A stretch of DNA of 64,000 bases from NCBI GenBank assembly GCA_024529925.1, contig JAFEUB010001472.1:249501-313500 (forward strand). Reading direction: 5' to 3'. Shown here in pieces: positions 63,201 through 64,000 of the stretch (position 1 is the stretch's first letter; every line of letters begins with the position of its first letter). Origin of the DNA: Ophthalmolycus amberensis. Lineage: Eukaryota; Chordata; Actinopteri; Perciformes; Zoarcidae. The notes under the pieces were generated by a model. The model was not told the DNA's origin, did no database searches, and was given only the letters and a program-made list of their open reading frames with translations. Position numbers and translations under genes: made by a program.

Positions 63201-64000
63201 ACATGTCTCATATGTGGCCTTTATTGTCTTCTCATCTCCTGTGGCTGGTTATCCTCCTCTCTCCCCCCCCCCCCCCCCCCCCCTTACAGAAGGCCTCCAC
63301 CCGCCCTCTGATCCATGGGGCTCTGCCAGGTCGATGGTACAGCCTGGTTATTCTGCCATGCTGGGCAACTCCCCCCATCTGAGCCAGCATGTTCCCTTCA
63401 CTGCCCTCAACCCCCAAGACAGACTGGTGAGTTGGGCCTTCTCACTTTGGTCTTGTGTTTCTATGAAGGCTTAACAACTTCTTCGACACCTTTTGACTAA
63501 TGCACCGTTGAGGGCTTCATTTTTGTGTCTTCGCTTCCCAGAAACGGCAGCCACTGCCCCTCTCGCCCCAGAACTACCCCATGCACAGCAGTGAGGTGAA
63601 CGGGACTCATCCCTCTAGCTTCCACTCTGGCCCCCACTCTGGCCCCAGCAGCTTCGGGGTCCCCAGCCACACACCCCCTATGGCTGACCCTGTTATGGGT
63701 AAACCCTTTAATGCTTGCTCTTTTCTTTGTGAAAAGTGCTCTTTATGTTTTCATGCAACATTCTCACGTATTTATTGAGCATAGGATCCTCAATTGAAAT
63801 GTTTTTTTGTTTCCTAAAAGCCAATCGAGGAGCAGCACCTGGAAGCTCGGGTGATGAGATTGGGAAAGCCCTGGCATCTGTAAGTAATAACAAATCAACA
63901 CAAGAAGTGTTATATGTTATCATGTTTCTATAACATAATGAATGTAAGGGAATATGTTGCATGTAATTAAAAACATTCTTCCTCTGTCCAGATCTACCCT
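50364..64000 (+). CDS. tcf3: E-protein transcription factor Tcf3 (E2A type), N-terminal half, 3' truncated by window
   Basis: Nuclear class I bHLH factor that dimerises with tissue-specific bHLH proteins at E-boxes. Exons: 50364-50417, 50793-50865, 59032-59105, 59948-60023, 60696-60736, 60898-61033, 61446-61495, 62822-62921, 63290-63426, 63542-63698, 63821-63879 and 63992 to the end (IYP). That is 322 codons, all junctions in phase. Landmarks: activation domain 1 (ETDKELNDLLDFSAMF, residues about 5-20), QFGGSGMDDRSGSGPWG, basic KKIRKVPPGLPSS (NLS-like), SHTPP, and GSSGDEIGKALAS followed by IYP. The bHLH and AD2 regions lie beyond or mostly beyond the window. TCF12 and TCF4 share this plan; the short AD1-to-NLS spacing and linkage to onecut3/map2k2 favour TCF3. 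The usual MNQQQR-like extension before MAAV is not encoded: in-frame TAA precedes CAG CAG CAG AGA ATG. Confidence 0.92.
52510..52864. mobile_element. MITE-like element with AAGGAACAGTGTGTA termini
   Basis: The left end AAGGAACAGTGTGTA and right end TTACACACTGTTCCTT form a 15 bp terminal inverted repeat around 355 bp without coding capacity. The phrase 'taggttttagtggcatctag' just inside the left end is typical of an abundant perciform-fish repeat. The target duplication is unclear. Confidence 0.7.
55200..55320. repeat. fragment of a fish retroelement 3' end
   Basis: 'caaagcactttaacactaca' followed by 'cattcatacactgatactgc' resembles the common CR1/L2-like tail seen throughout fish genomes. 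The assignment is from pattern memory. Confidence 0.35.
56385..57130. mobile_element. degraded copy of the repeat family also seen at 26076-26798
   Basis: Shares phrases with the AGTGGTGGAAT element: 'gtacttcagtacaattgtg', 'cttcactacattta' and, at its end, 'tttgtactttacttaagtca' and 'tctgagtacatactccgcca'. A GC-rich interval at about 56690-56950 may be a nested insertion. Termini are not cleanly preserved. Confidence 0.45.
57224..57283. repeat. (TA)n-(GTAT)n-(GCAT)n compound microsatellite
   Basis: Three successive simple-repeat phases within 60 bp of the tcf3 intron. Confidence 0.93.
58379..58418. promoter_or_regulatory. octamer/homeodomain motif cluster B in tcf3 intron
   Basis: CATTAATATGCA (58379-58390), ATGCAAAT (58396-58403) and AATTAAG (58412-58418), in the same order and nearly the same span as cluster A. 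A TAATTAG and a palindromic ATGAATATTCAT lie just upstream. Confidence 0.4.
59157..59211. repeat. perfect 25 bp inverted repeat with 5 nt loop
   Basis: Arms 59157-59181 and 59187-59211 are exact reverse complements (core CACCCGAACTTGC and its complement), separated by GTTGT. It begins 52 bp after the end of the tcf3 exon at 59032-59105. Confidence 0.95.
63263..63283. repeat. C21 tract in the tcf3 splice acceptor
   Basis: Twenty-one consecutive C residues form the polypyrimidine tract immediately before ttacag of the exon starting at 63290. Confidence 0.95.

Overview
This is a vertebrate nuclear DNA window and almost certainly teleost fish: split genes with GT-AG introns, dense (GT)n microsatellites, fish-type transposon relics, and four recognisable vertebrate genes. 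Onecut3, Map2k2 and Tcf3 orthologues also lie together on human 19p13.3, so this looks like the fish counterpart of that block. I cannot name the species or say which of the fish-specific duplicate copies (a/b) is present.

Layout. 1-17302 is the onecut3 locus on the minus strand: probable long 3' UTR (1-3992), homeobox exon (3993-4348), an 11.9 kb intron, and the cut-domain exon (16228-17302). The intron contains an unusual 2.5 kb island at 8.8-11.7 kb. It carries a coiled-coil reading frame, two minisatellites, and a pair of ~175 bp direct repeats at its edges. 17303-27964 is a gene-free upstream region with possible regulatory elements. 27965-35647 is a ten-exon OCTN-type SLC22 transporter on the plus strand. 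38641-42384 is an 11-exon map2k2 (MEK2) gene on the plus strand. 43291-46700 is intergenic with an octamer-rich element. 50364 to the window end is the first half of tcf3 (E2A/E47 type bHLH protein) on the plus strand. The bHLH domain lies beyond the window.

How the genes relate. They do not form a pathway. Onecut3 and Tcf3 are transcription factors, Map2k2 is the ERK-activating kinase, and the SLC22 protein is a plasma-membrane organic cation/zwitterion carrier. Their linkage is ancestral synteny rather than functional clustering.

Most notable signals beyond the genes: (1) the repeat-flanked intronic island with its apparently frameshifted coiled-coil gene; (2) two octamer/homeodomain motif clusters on either side of the first tcf3 coding exons that share the same motif order and nearly the same span (38 and 40 nt); (3) a perfect 25 bp inverted repeat just downstream of a tcf3 exon; (4) a perfect 18 bp stem in the presumed onecut3 3' UTR; (5) a GC-AG intron and a (GT)n tract forming a splice donor in the SLC22 gene. 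All gene models were spliced by eye from conserved protein sequence and consensus splice sites, with reading-frame phase checked at each junction.
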